Of a stretch of 7,863 nt of DNA, positions 1 through 5,912 are shown in pieces (positions within the stretch are counted from its first letter, which is position 1; each line of letters opens with the position of its first letter). The position numbers and the translations under genes were made by a program. This stretch comes from Trueperaceae bacterium (GTDB lineage Bacteria; Deinococcota; Deinococci; Deinococcales; Trueperaceae): positions 1-7,863 of the forward strand of contig SLSM01000382.1 of the NCBI GenBank assembly GCA_007130445.1. The letters run 5' to 3'. The notes beneath the pieces were generated by a model. That model was not told the DNA's origin. It did no database searches and worked only from the letters and a program-made list of their open reading frames with translations.

Positions 1-917
1 CGTCCGGCCCGCACGGCCGCGGCGGTGCCTGCCACGAGGCCGGATGCGATGGCAGCGGCCAGCTCGGCCGAGCCGGCCATGGCGCCCGCGACGAAGCAGC
101 CGGGGGCAGACGTGCGTCCGTCCGGGCCGCAGACCGGGCGGTACCCCTCGGCGTACCCCGCGAAGCGGACCGCGACCCCCGCCATGCCGGCGAGCTCGGT
201 GGCGCCGCTGTCGGGTTCGGTGACACAGAGCCAGTCGACCATCAACCGCCGTGTGGCGCCGTCGACCGTCAGGTCGACGCGTTCGAGGCGCCGCGCGCCG
301 CCGGCCAGCGGCGGCGCCTGCAGCGGGAGGTGGTGCGGGTCGTCGGACGCCGCGCCTTCGCCCAGCACGGCGACGAGCTCCAGGCCGGCGGCGTCCGCCT
401 GCGCGCGGATCGCGGCGCTCAGCGGACCGTCGCCGAGGACGACGAGCCGTTCGCCCGGGCGAGCCTCGCCGCGGTCGATCGCCCGCAGCAGGCCGAGTGG
501 GCCGACGACGCCGCTGAGCTGGTGCCCCGGGAACACGGGACGGGCCACGGCTCGACCCGTCGCGAGCACGATCTGCTGGGCGTCGAGGCGCTCCGTGCGC
601 CCGTTGCGGGCCACGGCCAGCGTCCAGCCGGGGAAGAGGCCCCAGGCGAGCGCGTCGGTGAGGACGGTGGCGCGGCTCGCGGCGTCGACGAGGGGATCGA
701 CGAGCGCACGGTCGGCGGCGGTGGCGCCGATGGGTGGCGTCGACCAGCACGCGTCCGGGTCGTCGGCGGACGCGCCGAGCGCGCCCGCGACGCTGCCACC
801 CAGGGTGCGGCGTTCGTCGACGAGGGCCACGCTCAGGCCGTGTCCCGTCGCGGCCGCGCACGCCGCCATACCGGCCGGTCCTGCGCCTACGATGATCAGG
901 TCGAACGGTTCCGTCAC
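1..917 (-). CDS. NAD(P)/FAD-dependent oxidoreductase, SoxA/HcnB/OoxA-like, 3' end cut by the window edge
   Basis: The 305 visible codons begin at a GTG (915-917) preceded by GGGAG seven bases upstream; no stop is reached, so the C-terminus lies outside the window. Residues 8-16 form a dinucleotide-binding beta-alpha-beta turn (GAGPAG at 11-16), with D34-E35 at the end of the second strand, where FAD ribose is normally bound. Further family marks are GG at 40-41, LATG at 118-121, FPGHQLSGV at 129-137, a second Rossmann-like turn (GDGPL, 162-166) for NAD(P) or a second nucleotide, and the C-terminal flavin motif APGCFVAG at 271-278. This pattern is that of sarcosine oxidase alpha, HcnB and opine/octopine oxidase subunits, which oxidise secondary amines or glycine-type substrates with partner subunits. 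There is no ferredoxin-like domain ahead of the Rossmann fold; a C-terminal [2Fe-2S] segment, usual in HcnB/OoxA, would lie off the window. The usual Asp after the C-terminal AG is Ala (A279). Substrate is unknown. It is transcribed divergently from the amidohydrolase at 1022. Confidence 0.82.
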   Translation of the reverse strand, partial: MTEPFDLIIVGAGPAGMAACAAATGHGLSVALVDERRTLGGSVAGALGASADDPDACWSTPPIGATAADRALVDPLVDAASRATVLTDALAWGLFPGWTLAVARNGRTERLDAQQIVLATGRAVARPVFPGHQLSGVVGPLGLLRAIDRGEARPGERLVVLGDGPLSAAIRAQADAAGLELVAVLGEGAASDDPHHLPLQAPPLAGGARRLERVDLTVDGATRRLMVDWLCVTEPDSGATELAGMAGVAVRFAGYAEGYRPVCGPDGRTSAPGCFVAGAMAGSAELAAAIASGLVAGTAAAVRAG

Positions 918-924
918 GGTGCTG

Positions 925-929
925 CTCCC
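925..929 (-). promoter_or_regulatory. Ribosome binding site fixing the GTG start of the FAD oxidoreductase
   Basis: On the minus strand GGGAG lies seven bases before GTG 915-917. An ATG that overlaps this site (MGAAP then stop) is out of frame, so the GTG is the supported start even though GTG is the weaker codon. Confidence 0.6.
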
Positions 930-958
930 ATCGAGGTGACCCGAGAAGGGCCGGAGAT

Positions 959-978
959 GTTGCAAGATACCTTGCAAC
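959..978. promoter_or_regulatory. Perfect 8-bp inverted repeat, candidate operator in the divergent intergenic region
   Basis: Arms GTTGCAAG (959-966) and CTTGCAAC (971-978) are exact reverse complements separated by ATAC. The dyad centre is about 51 bases from the flavoprotein start and 53 from the amidohydrolase start, so it is almost exactly central in the 104-base gap. Short AT-containing dyads at such a position are typical binding sites for dimeric helix-turn-helix repressors of the GntR, LacI or TetR type; which family binds here is inference. Both TTGCAA blocks also resemble -35 hexamers, but no convincing -10 partner is visible on either strand. No regulator gene is in the window. 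Confidence 0.6.
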
Positions 979-981
979 GCA

Positions 982-1007
982 TGCATCGATGCGCAAGCAT
1001 CCATGCA
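982..1007 (+). promoter_or_regulatory. Leader hairpin with GCAA tetraloop just upstream of the amidohydrolase ribosome binding site
   Basis: TGCAT (982-986) pairs with ATGCA (1003-1007) and GATGC (988-992) pairs with GCATC (997-1001), with one C-C mismatch (987/1002) and a GCAA loop (993-996), which belongs to the stable GNRA class. The stem ends three bases before the Shine-Dalgarno sequence. In RNA it could protect the 5' end or affect ribosome access; as DNA it is a second near-perfect dyad and might be a protein site instead. No transcription start is known, so its presence in the mRNA is inferred. Confidence 0.5.
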
Positions 1008-1010
1008 CAA

Positions 1011-1016
1011 GGGGGA
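1011..1016 (+). promoter_or_regulatory. Ribosome binding site deciding the amidohydrolase start
   Basis: GGGGGA sits five bases before GTG 1022. The upstream in-frame ATG at 989 lies inside the leader hairpin, has no Shine-Dalgarno sequence, and would add eleven residues without family character, so GTG 1022 is preferred. Confidence 0.65.
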
Positions 1017-1021
1017 CCACC

Positions 1022-1705
1022 GTGGCACGCACGATCGACCGCAACGACCCATACATCGGCTGGCGCGAGCGCCTCCCCGAACTCGACATGCGGCGCGACG
1101 ACACCGCGCTCGTCGTGATCGACATGCAGTACGCCTGCGCCAGCATCGACCACGGCATCCACGCCCAGCGCCGCGCCATGGGCCTGACGAACGGCCTCGA
1201 CTACCTGGGCGAGCGGCTCGACCTGGTGGTGCCGAACATCCAGCGCCTCCAGGCGGCCTTCCGTGAGCGTGGCATGGAGGTCGTGTTCGTGCGCATCTGC
1301 GCCAAGACCAAGGACGGTCGAGACCGCAGCAAGGCGCACAAGGACCTGGACAACCACTCGCCCGAGGGGACGCGCGAGGCCGAGATCCTCGACGAGCTCG
1401 CCCCGGTGGGCGACGAGATGGTGTTCGAGAAGACCACCGGGTCCGCCTTCACCTCGACGACCCTGCATTACGTGCTCGGCAACGTCGGCATCCGCAACCT
1501 GATCTTCGTCGGCACCATGACCGGCGGTTGCGTCGAGTCCTCCGTGCGCGACGCCAAGGACCTCGGCTACGGCGTGGTCATGGTGGAGGACGCCTGCGCG
1601 ACCTGGAGCCACGTCCTGCAGGAGGCGTCGGTCATGGTGGTCAACGAGGTGTTCGGGAAGGTCAAGACCACCGACGAGGTGTTGGAGGCCCTCGCGGCGG
1701 TCTGA
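1022..1705 (+). CDS. Cysteine hydrolase of the isochorismatase superfamily (amidohydrolase)
   Basis: This 227-residue protein is a probable cytoplasmic amide or carbamoyl hydrolase. The catalytic triad of the superfamily is complete: D34 in the strand motif LVVIDMQ (30-36), K137 in FEKTTGSAF (135-143), and the nucleophile C170 in GTMTGGCVESS (164-174), which also carries the conserved small residues around the usual cis-peptide. The length matches single-domain members such as nicotinamidase, N-carbamoylsarcosine amidase, biuret hydrolase and the ureidoacrylate hydrolase RutB. True isochorismatases lack the Cys nucleophile, so isochorismate is unlikely as substrate. There is no signal peptide or membrane segment. 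The gene is monocistronic in view: divergent from a SoxA/HcnB-like flavoprotein and convergent with the DUF885 gene 15 bases downstream. Beside an amine-oxidase-like flavoprotein, an N-carbamoyl amine substrate is an attractive inference, but the specificity is not shown by the sequence. Confidence 0.88.
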   Translation: MARTIDRNDPYIGWRERLPELDMRRDDTALVVIDMQYACASIDHGIHAQRRAMGLTNGLDYLGERLDLVVPNIQRLQAAFRERGMEVVFVRICAKTKDGRDRSKAHKDLDNHSPEGTREAEILDELAPVGDEMVFEKTTGSAFTSTTLHYVLGNVGIRNLIFVGTMTGGCVESSVRDAKDLGYGVVMVEDACATWSHVLQEASVMVVNEVFGKVKTTDEVLEALAAV

Positions 1706-1709
1706 CCTC

Positions 1710-1722
1710 GACGCGCGGCGTC
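1710..1722. other. Small hairpin at the convergent gene junction
   Basis: GACGC (1710-1714) and GCGTC (1718-1722) form a 5-bp stem with a 3-base loop, overlapping the last codon of the minus-strand gene. Neither strand has a T-run after it, so it is not a standard intrinsic terminator. It is the only dyad I see in the 15-base gap. Confidence 0.25.
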
Positions 1723-2953
1723 AGTCGAAACGGAACGGGTCGAACGGCGACCCGCTGGCCTCAGCGACCGCCGCGATGAACGTCCGCGTCGTATGGGGCG
1801 TTCGGTAGATCATGTCGAAGAAGCGCTGGCGCCCCGCCTCGCTGCCCTCGAAGCGGGCGAAGGCCTGCTGCACGATGCGGCGCCCGTAGTAGTACTGCGG
1901 GTAGTGCGTGCGCGACACGGCGTTCGTGAAGAAGCCGTACGCCCGCTCGGCGTCGTCGCGCGGCATCAGGTGCTCGACCATCAGGTCGATCGCCTCGGCC
2001 TTGGTCATCTGCCCGGTGTTCACCGCCAGGCAGCCGTTCTGCATCGCGATGCGCCCCAGGTCCTTGTAGGCCTGGCCGAGCCGCAGGGCGAGCGCCTCGG
2101 GCGAGTCGCCCTCGTCCCAGCCGAGGAAGTGCAGCGCCGACTCGGGGCCACCCTCGAAGATCGGGTTCGTCGGCGCGTTGCGCTGGTAGAAGGCCGCCTC
2201 GATCGGCCATCTCCCTTCGCGGAAGAGCTGATCCCACAAGGCGTAGAAGGTCTGGTGGCCGGGATACGCCTCGTGCGTCAGCACCTGCACGAACACGTCG
2301 CGTTGCCAGTGCTTGTCGATGTTGAAGTGCACCCAGCCGCGGTAGTCGCCGGTGTACTTCGAGCGGCCGCTGTAGAACACGTCCCGGACGCCGTAGACGT
2401 CGTCGAGCCCCTCGCCCTCGGGGAGCGCCACGACGCGCGAGAGCGTCGCGTTGCGGGCGTCGTCCATGATCGTGCGTGCGAACGCGATCACGTCGTCGCC
2501 CGTGAGGCTGGTGCCGTCGCGCCACGACGTCACGCGCTCCTCGAGCGAGCCGCGGTACCCGAGTTCGCCGAGGCCGTCGAAGATCGTCTCGCGCAGGCGC
2601 GCCGCCTCGCTGTCCGGGATCGGTTCGAGGTCGATCTCGATGATGTCGCGCACCACGTCGAGGTACGGGCGCTCGTCGCCCTCGAGGATGCCGAGCACGG
2701 CGCGGCTCCCGCGCGTGATGGCGCGCATGTAGTCGCCGGGGTGACCGCCCAAGCGCTCGGCGGCCTCGCTCACCTCGGCCAACGCGTCGGCGATCGCGCC
2801 GAGGTCGGTGAGGGTCGGCTCGACACCGCTGTAGTTCGACAGCAGCATCTCGCGCCCGAGTCGCTCGGGAGCCTCGCCGTACGCGCTCAGGCTGGCGACC
2901 ACGTCGACGTAGCGTCGTCCCAGTGCCGGGGTCGTGTAGCTCATCGGTTCCAT
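1721..2953 (-). CDS. DUF885-type metallopeptidase-like protein, short form
   Basis: The 410-residue product carries a zinc-site motif HEAYPGH at 227-233 (H227, E228, H233), the HExxPGH signature of the DUF885 family, distantly related to HExxH metallopeptidases. FEGGPES at 266-272 probably stands where most relatives have EGWA(L), with E267 as the likely third ligand; this alignment is inferred. The region before the motif is largely acidic and helical, and there is no signal peptide, so a cytoplasmic protein is expected. Many DUF885 proteins are about 550-600 residues, so this one is short, apparently at the N-terminus. The start ATG 2951-2953 is supported by GGAGG five bases upstream; a second in-frame ATG at 2942-2944 is less well spaced. 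It is the last gene of the minus-strand hydrolase set, 76 bases after the M20 gene. Peptidase activity is inferred from the motif; substrate unknown. Confidence 0.75.
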   Translation of the reverse strand: MEPMSYTTPALGRRYVDVVASLSAYGEAPERLGREMLLSNYSGVEPTLTDLGAIADALAEVSEAAERLGGHPGDYMRAITRGSRAVLGILEGDERPYLDVVRDIIEIDLEPIPDSEAARLRETIFDGLGELGYRGSLEERVTSWRDGTSLTGDDVIAFARTIMDDARNATLSRVVALPEGEGLDDVYGVRDVFYSGRSKYTGDYRGWVHFNIDKHWQRDVFVQVLTHEAYPGHQTFYALWDQLFREGRWPIEAAFYQRNAPTNPIFEGGPESALHFLGWDEGDSPEALALRLGQAYKDLGRIAMQNGCLAVNTGQMTKAEAIDLMVEHLMPRDDAERAYGFFTNAVSRTHYPQYYYGRRIVQQAFARFEGSEAGRQRFFDMIYRTPHTTRTFIAAVAEASGSPFDPFRFD

Positions 2954-2958
2954 GCTGG

Positions 2959-2963
2959 CCTCC
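2959..2963 (-). promoter_or_regulatory. Ribosome binding site of the DUF885 gene
   Basis: GGAGG lies five bases before ATG 2951-2953 on the minus strand. It favours this start over the ATG three codons later. Confidence 0.7.
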
Positions 2964-2970
2964 AGTGTTT

Positions 2971-3018
2971 CGCGCCGAAGGTGGAGCGGGCGCGGCGTGC
3001 GACGCCCGGTTCGGCGCG
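2971..3018 (-). promoter_or_regulatory. Intercistronic nested hairpin between the M20 and DUF885 genes
   Basis: In the minus-strand sense CGCGCCGAA (3018-3010) pairs perfectly with TTCGGCGCG (2979-2971). Inside it CGGGCG and CGCCCG (3008-3003 with 2992-2987) form a second 6-bp stem around a 10-base loop, with bulges of one and seven bases between the stems. The structure fills most of the 76-base gap and ends seven bases before the GGAGG of the next gene. No U-run follows, so a factor-independent terminator is unlikely; an mRNA processing or stability element, or partial attenuation, would fit better. Function is inferred. Confidence 0.45.
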
Positions 3019-3029
3019 GCGGTATCGGT

Positions 3030-4262
3030 TCAGAGTCGGTCGTCGTCGGCGAGGCGGAGCGCCGCGTGCAGCAGCGCCTGGGCGCCTGCCGCGCAGTGCT
3101 CTGCGGCGGTGTCTTCCCGGGGGGAATGGCTCAGGCCGCCCTTGCTCGGCACGAACAGCATGCCGACAGGGATGGCGCGAGCCAACACCTTGGCGTCGTG
3201 ACCCGCCCACGACGGCATCGTCCGCTCTTGCAGTCCTGCGTCGACGAGCGCGCGCTGCGTCGCCTCCCGGGGAACGGGGTGCATCGGCACGGCGGGCGCG
3301 TGGTGCCAGGGGTCCAGCGCCACCCGCAAGGCGTTGCGCTCTGCCGCTTCGGCGGCCAGCGCCTCGACGCGCGAGCGCATGTCGGCCATGCGGGTCTCGT
3401 CCGGGCAGCGCATCTCGACCCGCATGCGCACGCTGCCGGGGATGACGTTGGTGGCGCCGGGCGTCACCTCGAACACGCCGACGGTGGTCACGGCGCCGCC
3501 GTCGGACGCGCGACCCAGGTCGCGCACGGCGAGCGCCAGTTCGGCGGCGCCCCAGAGCGCGTCCTTGCGCAACGCCATGGGCGTGGTGCCGGCGTGGTTC
3601 GCCTCGCCGGTGAAGGTGACCGTGGTGCGTGAGATGCCCACGATGCTCTCGACCGCCGCCGCCGAGCCGCCGTCGCCATCGAGCACGGGTCCCTGCTCGA
3701 CGTGCAGCTCGAGGTATGCCGCCAGGTCGGGCCGGGCCACGCGGGGAACGCCCGGGACGTCGAACGCCGCCAGGTACGCGTCCAGACCCCGGCCGTCGCG
3801 GTCGCGGATGGTGCCGAAGCGCTCCGGTGGGATCTCACCGATCCACAGCTGCGCCGAGAGGACGCCGATGCCGAAGTTGTTGCCCTCCTCGTCGGCGAAG
3901 CCGAGCACGGCCAACGAGCGGCGCGGCGTCACGCCGTGCTCGCGCAGCGTCTGCACCGCCTCGAGGGCTGCCAGGACGCCGAGCGCGCCGTCGAACGCGC
4001 CTCCGTGCGGGACGCTGTCGAGGTGCGAACCCAGCGCGATCGCGCCTCGCTCCGGTTCGGACCCTGCCAGCACGGCGATGAGGTTGCCGGTCTCGTCCAG
4101 GCCGGGCTGCAGGCCGGCGTCGCGCATCCACCCCGCCACCAGCGCGACCGCCTCGGCGTGCGCCTCGCCGTAGGCCGGCCGCACGATGCCGCCGGCGGCG
4201 ACCCTCCCGACCTGACCGAGGCGCTGGACGCGATCCCACAAGCGTGTTCCGTCGATCTTCAC
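3030..4262 (-). CDS. M20-family Zn-dependent amidohydrolase, N-carbamoylase / allantoate amidohydrolase type
   Basis: This 410-residue enzyme matches the hydantoinase/carbamoylase family, whose members hydrolyse N-carbamoyl-L-amino acids, beta-ureidopropionate, allantoate or ureidoglycolate-like amides in the cytosol. The bimetal ligands are all visible: H80 in GSHLDSV, D91 in FDGALG, E125 or E126 in DEEGNNF (124-130), H187 in ELHVEQGP, and H379 in LSHSPRE. Substrate and dimer-interface residues typical of the family include H223 in NHAGTTPM (222-229), N272 in ATNVIPG, R281 in RMRVEMR, and GHDA (354-357). Length is normal for the family. The start is taken as GTG 4260-4262 with GGAGGG nine bases upstream; a longer in-frame reading from ATG 4376 would add 38 residues of non-conserved, Cys- and Gly-rich sequence in the intergenic gap. 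It lies 129 bases after the M32 gene and 76 before the DUF885 gene, on the same strand. Which substrate it uses cannot be told from these motifs, since carbamoylases and allantoate hydrolases share them. Confidence 0.87.
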   Translation of the reverse strand: MKIDGTRLWDRVQRLGQVGRVAAGGIVRPAYGEAHAEAVALVAGWMRDAGLQPGLDETGNLIAVLAGSEPERGAIALGSHLDSVPHGGAFDGALGVLAALEAVQTLREHGVTPRRSLAVLGFADEEGNNFGIGVLSAQLWIGEIPPERFGTIRDRDGRGLDAYLAAFDVPGVPRVARPDLAAYLELHVEQGPVLDGDGGSAAAVESIVGISRTTVTFTGEANHAGTTPMALRKDALWGAAELALAVRDLGRASDGGAVTTVGVFEVTPGATNVIPGSVRMRVEMRCPDETRMADMRSRVEALAAEAAERNALRVALDPWHHAPAVPMHPVPREATQRALVDAGLQERTMPSWAGHDAKVLARAIPVGMLFVPSKGGLSHSPREDTAAEHCAAGAQALLHAALRLADDDRL

Positions 4263-4271
4263 TGCGCTACA

Positions 4272-4277
4272 CCCTCC
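4272..4277 (-). promoter_or_regulatory. Ribosome binding site fixing the GTG start of the M20 hydrolase
   Basis: GGAGGG on the minus strand is nine bases before GTG 4260-4262. It is the strongest Shine-Dalgarno match in the gap and argues against the upstream ATG at 4374-4376. Confidence 0.6.
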
Positions 4278-4339
4278 GTTCGTACGCTGCCGACCATCGT
4301 CGCATGCGCCCCGATGCCCGACGTTGCAGCCAGGTGTCC

Positions 4340-4383
4340 GATCGTCACCGCGTGCGGCGGCCGGCGCGATCATCACCGGCGTG
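4340..4383. repeat. Imperfect direct repeat in the M32-M20 intergenic gap
   Basis: GATCGTCACCGCGTG (4340-4354) recurs as GATCATCACCGGCGTG (4368-4383) with one substitution and one inserted G. The copies start 28 bases apart, close to the M32 stop codon. Such spacing could reflect tandem protein sites or a chance local duplication. The rest of the 129-base gap shows only the M20 ribosome binding site and a weak imperfect dyad around 4298-4322. Confidence 0.35.
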
Positions 4384-4391
4384 GTAGGCGC

Positions 4392-5912
4392 TCAGCGCGC
4401 CTCCGGGTACAAGCCTCCGTACTTGTCGGCCAGGTACGTCAGGTACGGCTGCGGATCGACGGGGCCCCCGGTCACGTCGGCGATCAGGTCCAGCGGGTCG
4501 AGCCGCCGGCCGTGGCGATGGATCCGCTGGCGCTGCCAGCCGGCGAGCGCGCCGAACGCGCCACGGGCGATGTCGCCCTCGAGGTCTGGGAGCTCGCGCT
4601 GGGCCGCGTCCCAGAACTGGGCCGCCAGGACGTTGCCGAGCGTGTACCCCTGGAACGCGCCACCGATCTCGCGCGAGAACCAGTGCACGTCCTGCAGCAC
4701 GCCGTCGCGGTCGTCCTCGGCGGCTACGCCCACCACCTCGCGGTAACGCTCGTGCCAGGCCTCCGGCAGGTCGCGGACGGCGAGCCGACCCTCGAGCAGG
4801 TCGAGCTCGAGTTCGAAGCGGACGATCACGTGGAGGTCGTACGTCAGCTCGTCGGCCCGCGTCCGGATCACCCCCGGTCGCACCACGTTCATCGCCCGGT
4901 GGAAGGCGTCGACCGACACGCCTGCGAGCTGCTCGGGGAACGCGCGCAGGAGCTTCTGGTAGGCGTACGTCCAGTACGCGTGGCTGCGTCCGACGCGGTT
5001 CTCCCACGTGCGCGACTGGCTCTCGTGGACGCCGGCCGACGTGCCGTCGACCAACGGCGTGGCCTCGAGGTCGGGATCGATCCCCTGGTGGTACATGCCG
5101 TGTCCGCTCTCGTGGAACGTACACGTGAGCGCCTCGCGCAGGTCGTCCACGCGTCCGCGCGTGGTGATGCGCACGTCGTCGACGCTGAACTCGATCGCGA
5201 ACGGGTGATGCGTCGGGTCGAGCCGACCACGGCGCGTGTCGTACCCGAACTCACGCACCCGCTCGAGGGCGAACGCGAACTGCTGGTCCAGGGGGTAGGG
5301 ACCGCGCGTGAAGGCGTCGTCGGGTGGATCGCAGGCCTGGACGCGACGCGCCAGCGGCACCAGCGCCTCGCGCAGGCGGACGAACAACGGCCGGAGCGTC
5401 GCCACCGTGAAGCCGTGGTCGCTGCGCCCGATCAGGGGATCCGCAGCGTGGTCGGCCGCGCCGAGGTGCTCGGAGAGCTCGAGGCTGAGGTCGAGCGTTC
5501 GCTCCAGCAGCGGGATCACGCGTGCGGCGTCGTCCGCCGCGCGGGCCTCGGTCCAGGCCTGGTACGTGGTGGCCATGTGGCCGTGGAACCGCCTCGTGAA
5601 GTCGAGCGGGAGCGCACGATCGCGCTCGAAGTCGCGCCGTGTCACGCGCAGGTAGTCGGCCTCGAAGGCGTGCTCGCCGAGCCCTGCGGCGTCGACCTCG
5701 GCCTCGGCTGCGTCGAGCAGGCGGCCGACCGACGGCGCCACGAAGCGCTCATGGGCGAGCTGCTTGAGCAGCGCGAGCTGTCGCGCGCGCGCCGCCGCCC
5801 CGCCGGGCGGCATCATCGTGGCCTGATCCCAGGTCAGGAGGAACGCGGCGCCGCGCAGGTCGACGACGTCGGCCAGCTCGGCGCGGAGGCGTTCGAACGC
5901 CGACTCAGCCAC
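4392..5912 (-). CDS. M32 family metallocarboxypeptidase (carboxypeptidase Taq type)
   Basis: A 506-residue enzyme expected to remove C-terminal amino acids from peptides in the cytoplasm, using one Zn or Co ion. All five diagnostic M32 motifs are present in order: HPF (236-238), DXRXT (DVRIT, 246-250), HEXXH (HESGH, 267-271, catalytic E268), HESQ (296-299, third ligand E297), and the IRxxADxxxY-type segment (349-358). GYTLGN (422-427) near the C-terminus is also family-typical. Length is the usual ~500 residues and there is no signal peptide. The start GTG 5910-5912 overlaps the end of the S9 gene by eight bases and has no Shine-Dalgarno match (the upstream bases are an alternating CG tract), so expression is probably by translational coupling to S9. 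The next methionine (residue 33) would cut into the conserved N-terminal helix. It and S9 form a clear two-gene peptide degradation unit. Confidence 0.95.
   Translation of the reverse strand: MAESAFERLRAELADVVDLRGAAFLLTWDQATMMPPGGAAARARQLALLKQLAHERFVAPSVGRLLDAAEAEVDAAGLGEHAFEADYLRVTRRDFERDRALPLDFTRRFHGHMATTYQAWTEARAADDAARVIPLLERTLDLSLELSEHLGAADHAADPLIGRSDHGFTVATLRPLFVRLREALVPLARRVQACDPPDDAFTRGPYPLDQQFAFALERVREFGYDTRRGRLDPTHHPFAIEFSVDDVRITTRGRVDDLREALTCTFHESGHGMYHQGIDPDLEATPLVDGTSAGVHESQSRTWENRVGRSHAYWTYAYQKLLRAFPEQLAGVSVDAFHRAMNVVRPGVIRTRADELTYDLHVIVRFELELDLLEGRLAVRDLPEAWHERYREVVGVAAEDDRDGVLQDVHWFSREIGGAFQGYTLGNVLAAQFWDAAQRELPDLEGDIARGAFGALAGWQRQRIHRHGRRLDPLDLIADVTGGPVDPQPYLTYLADKYGGLYPEAR

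Noticed and set aside
960..1000. Sigma-70-type promoter using TTGCAA as -35 box on the plus strand
   Set aside because: At 17-18 base spacing the -10 candidates (for example AAGCAT) match the consensus too poorly to annotate.
989..1021. Upstream ATG start for the amidohydrolase
   Set aside because: It lacks a Shine-Dalgarno sequence, sits in the leader hairpin, and adds residues unlike the family, whereas GTG 1022 has GGGGGA five bases ahead.
25..1118. Plus-strand open frames covering the flavoprotein region
   Set aside because: The minus strand encodes a continuous FAD-binding protein with two Rossmann turns; the plus frames are Arg/Ser/Pro-rich shadows.
914..1612. Minus-strand open frame of 232 codons opposite the amidohydrolase
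   Set aside because: The opposite strand has the full Asp-Lys-Cys triad and a good ribosome binding site. This frame is His/Val/Ala-rich with no domain, and its end overlaps the flavoprotein ribosome binding site.
1793..3445. Plus-strand open frame of 550 codons opposite the DUF885 gene
   Set aside because: Antisense shadow; composition is low-complexity, it has no family motif, and it crosses the real gene boundary and hairpin.
4263..4376. 38-residue N-terminal extension of the M20 hydrolase
   Set aside because: The extension is not like the family N-terminus, and GTG 4262 has a strong ribosome binding site at a normal distance.
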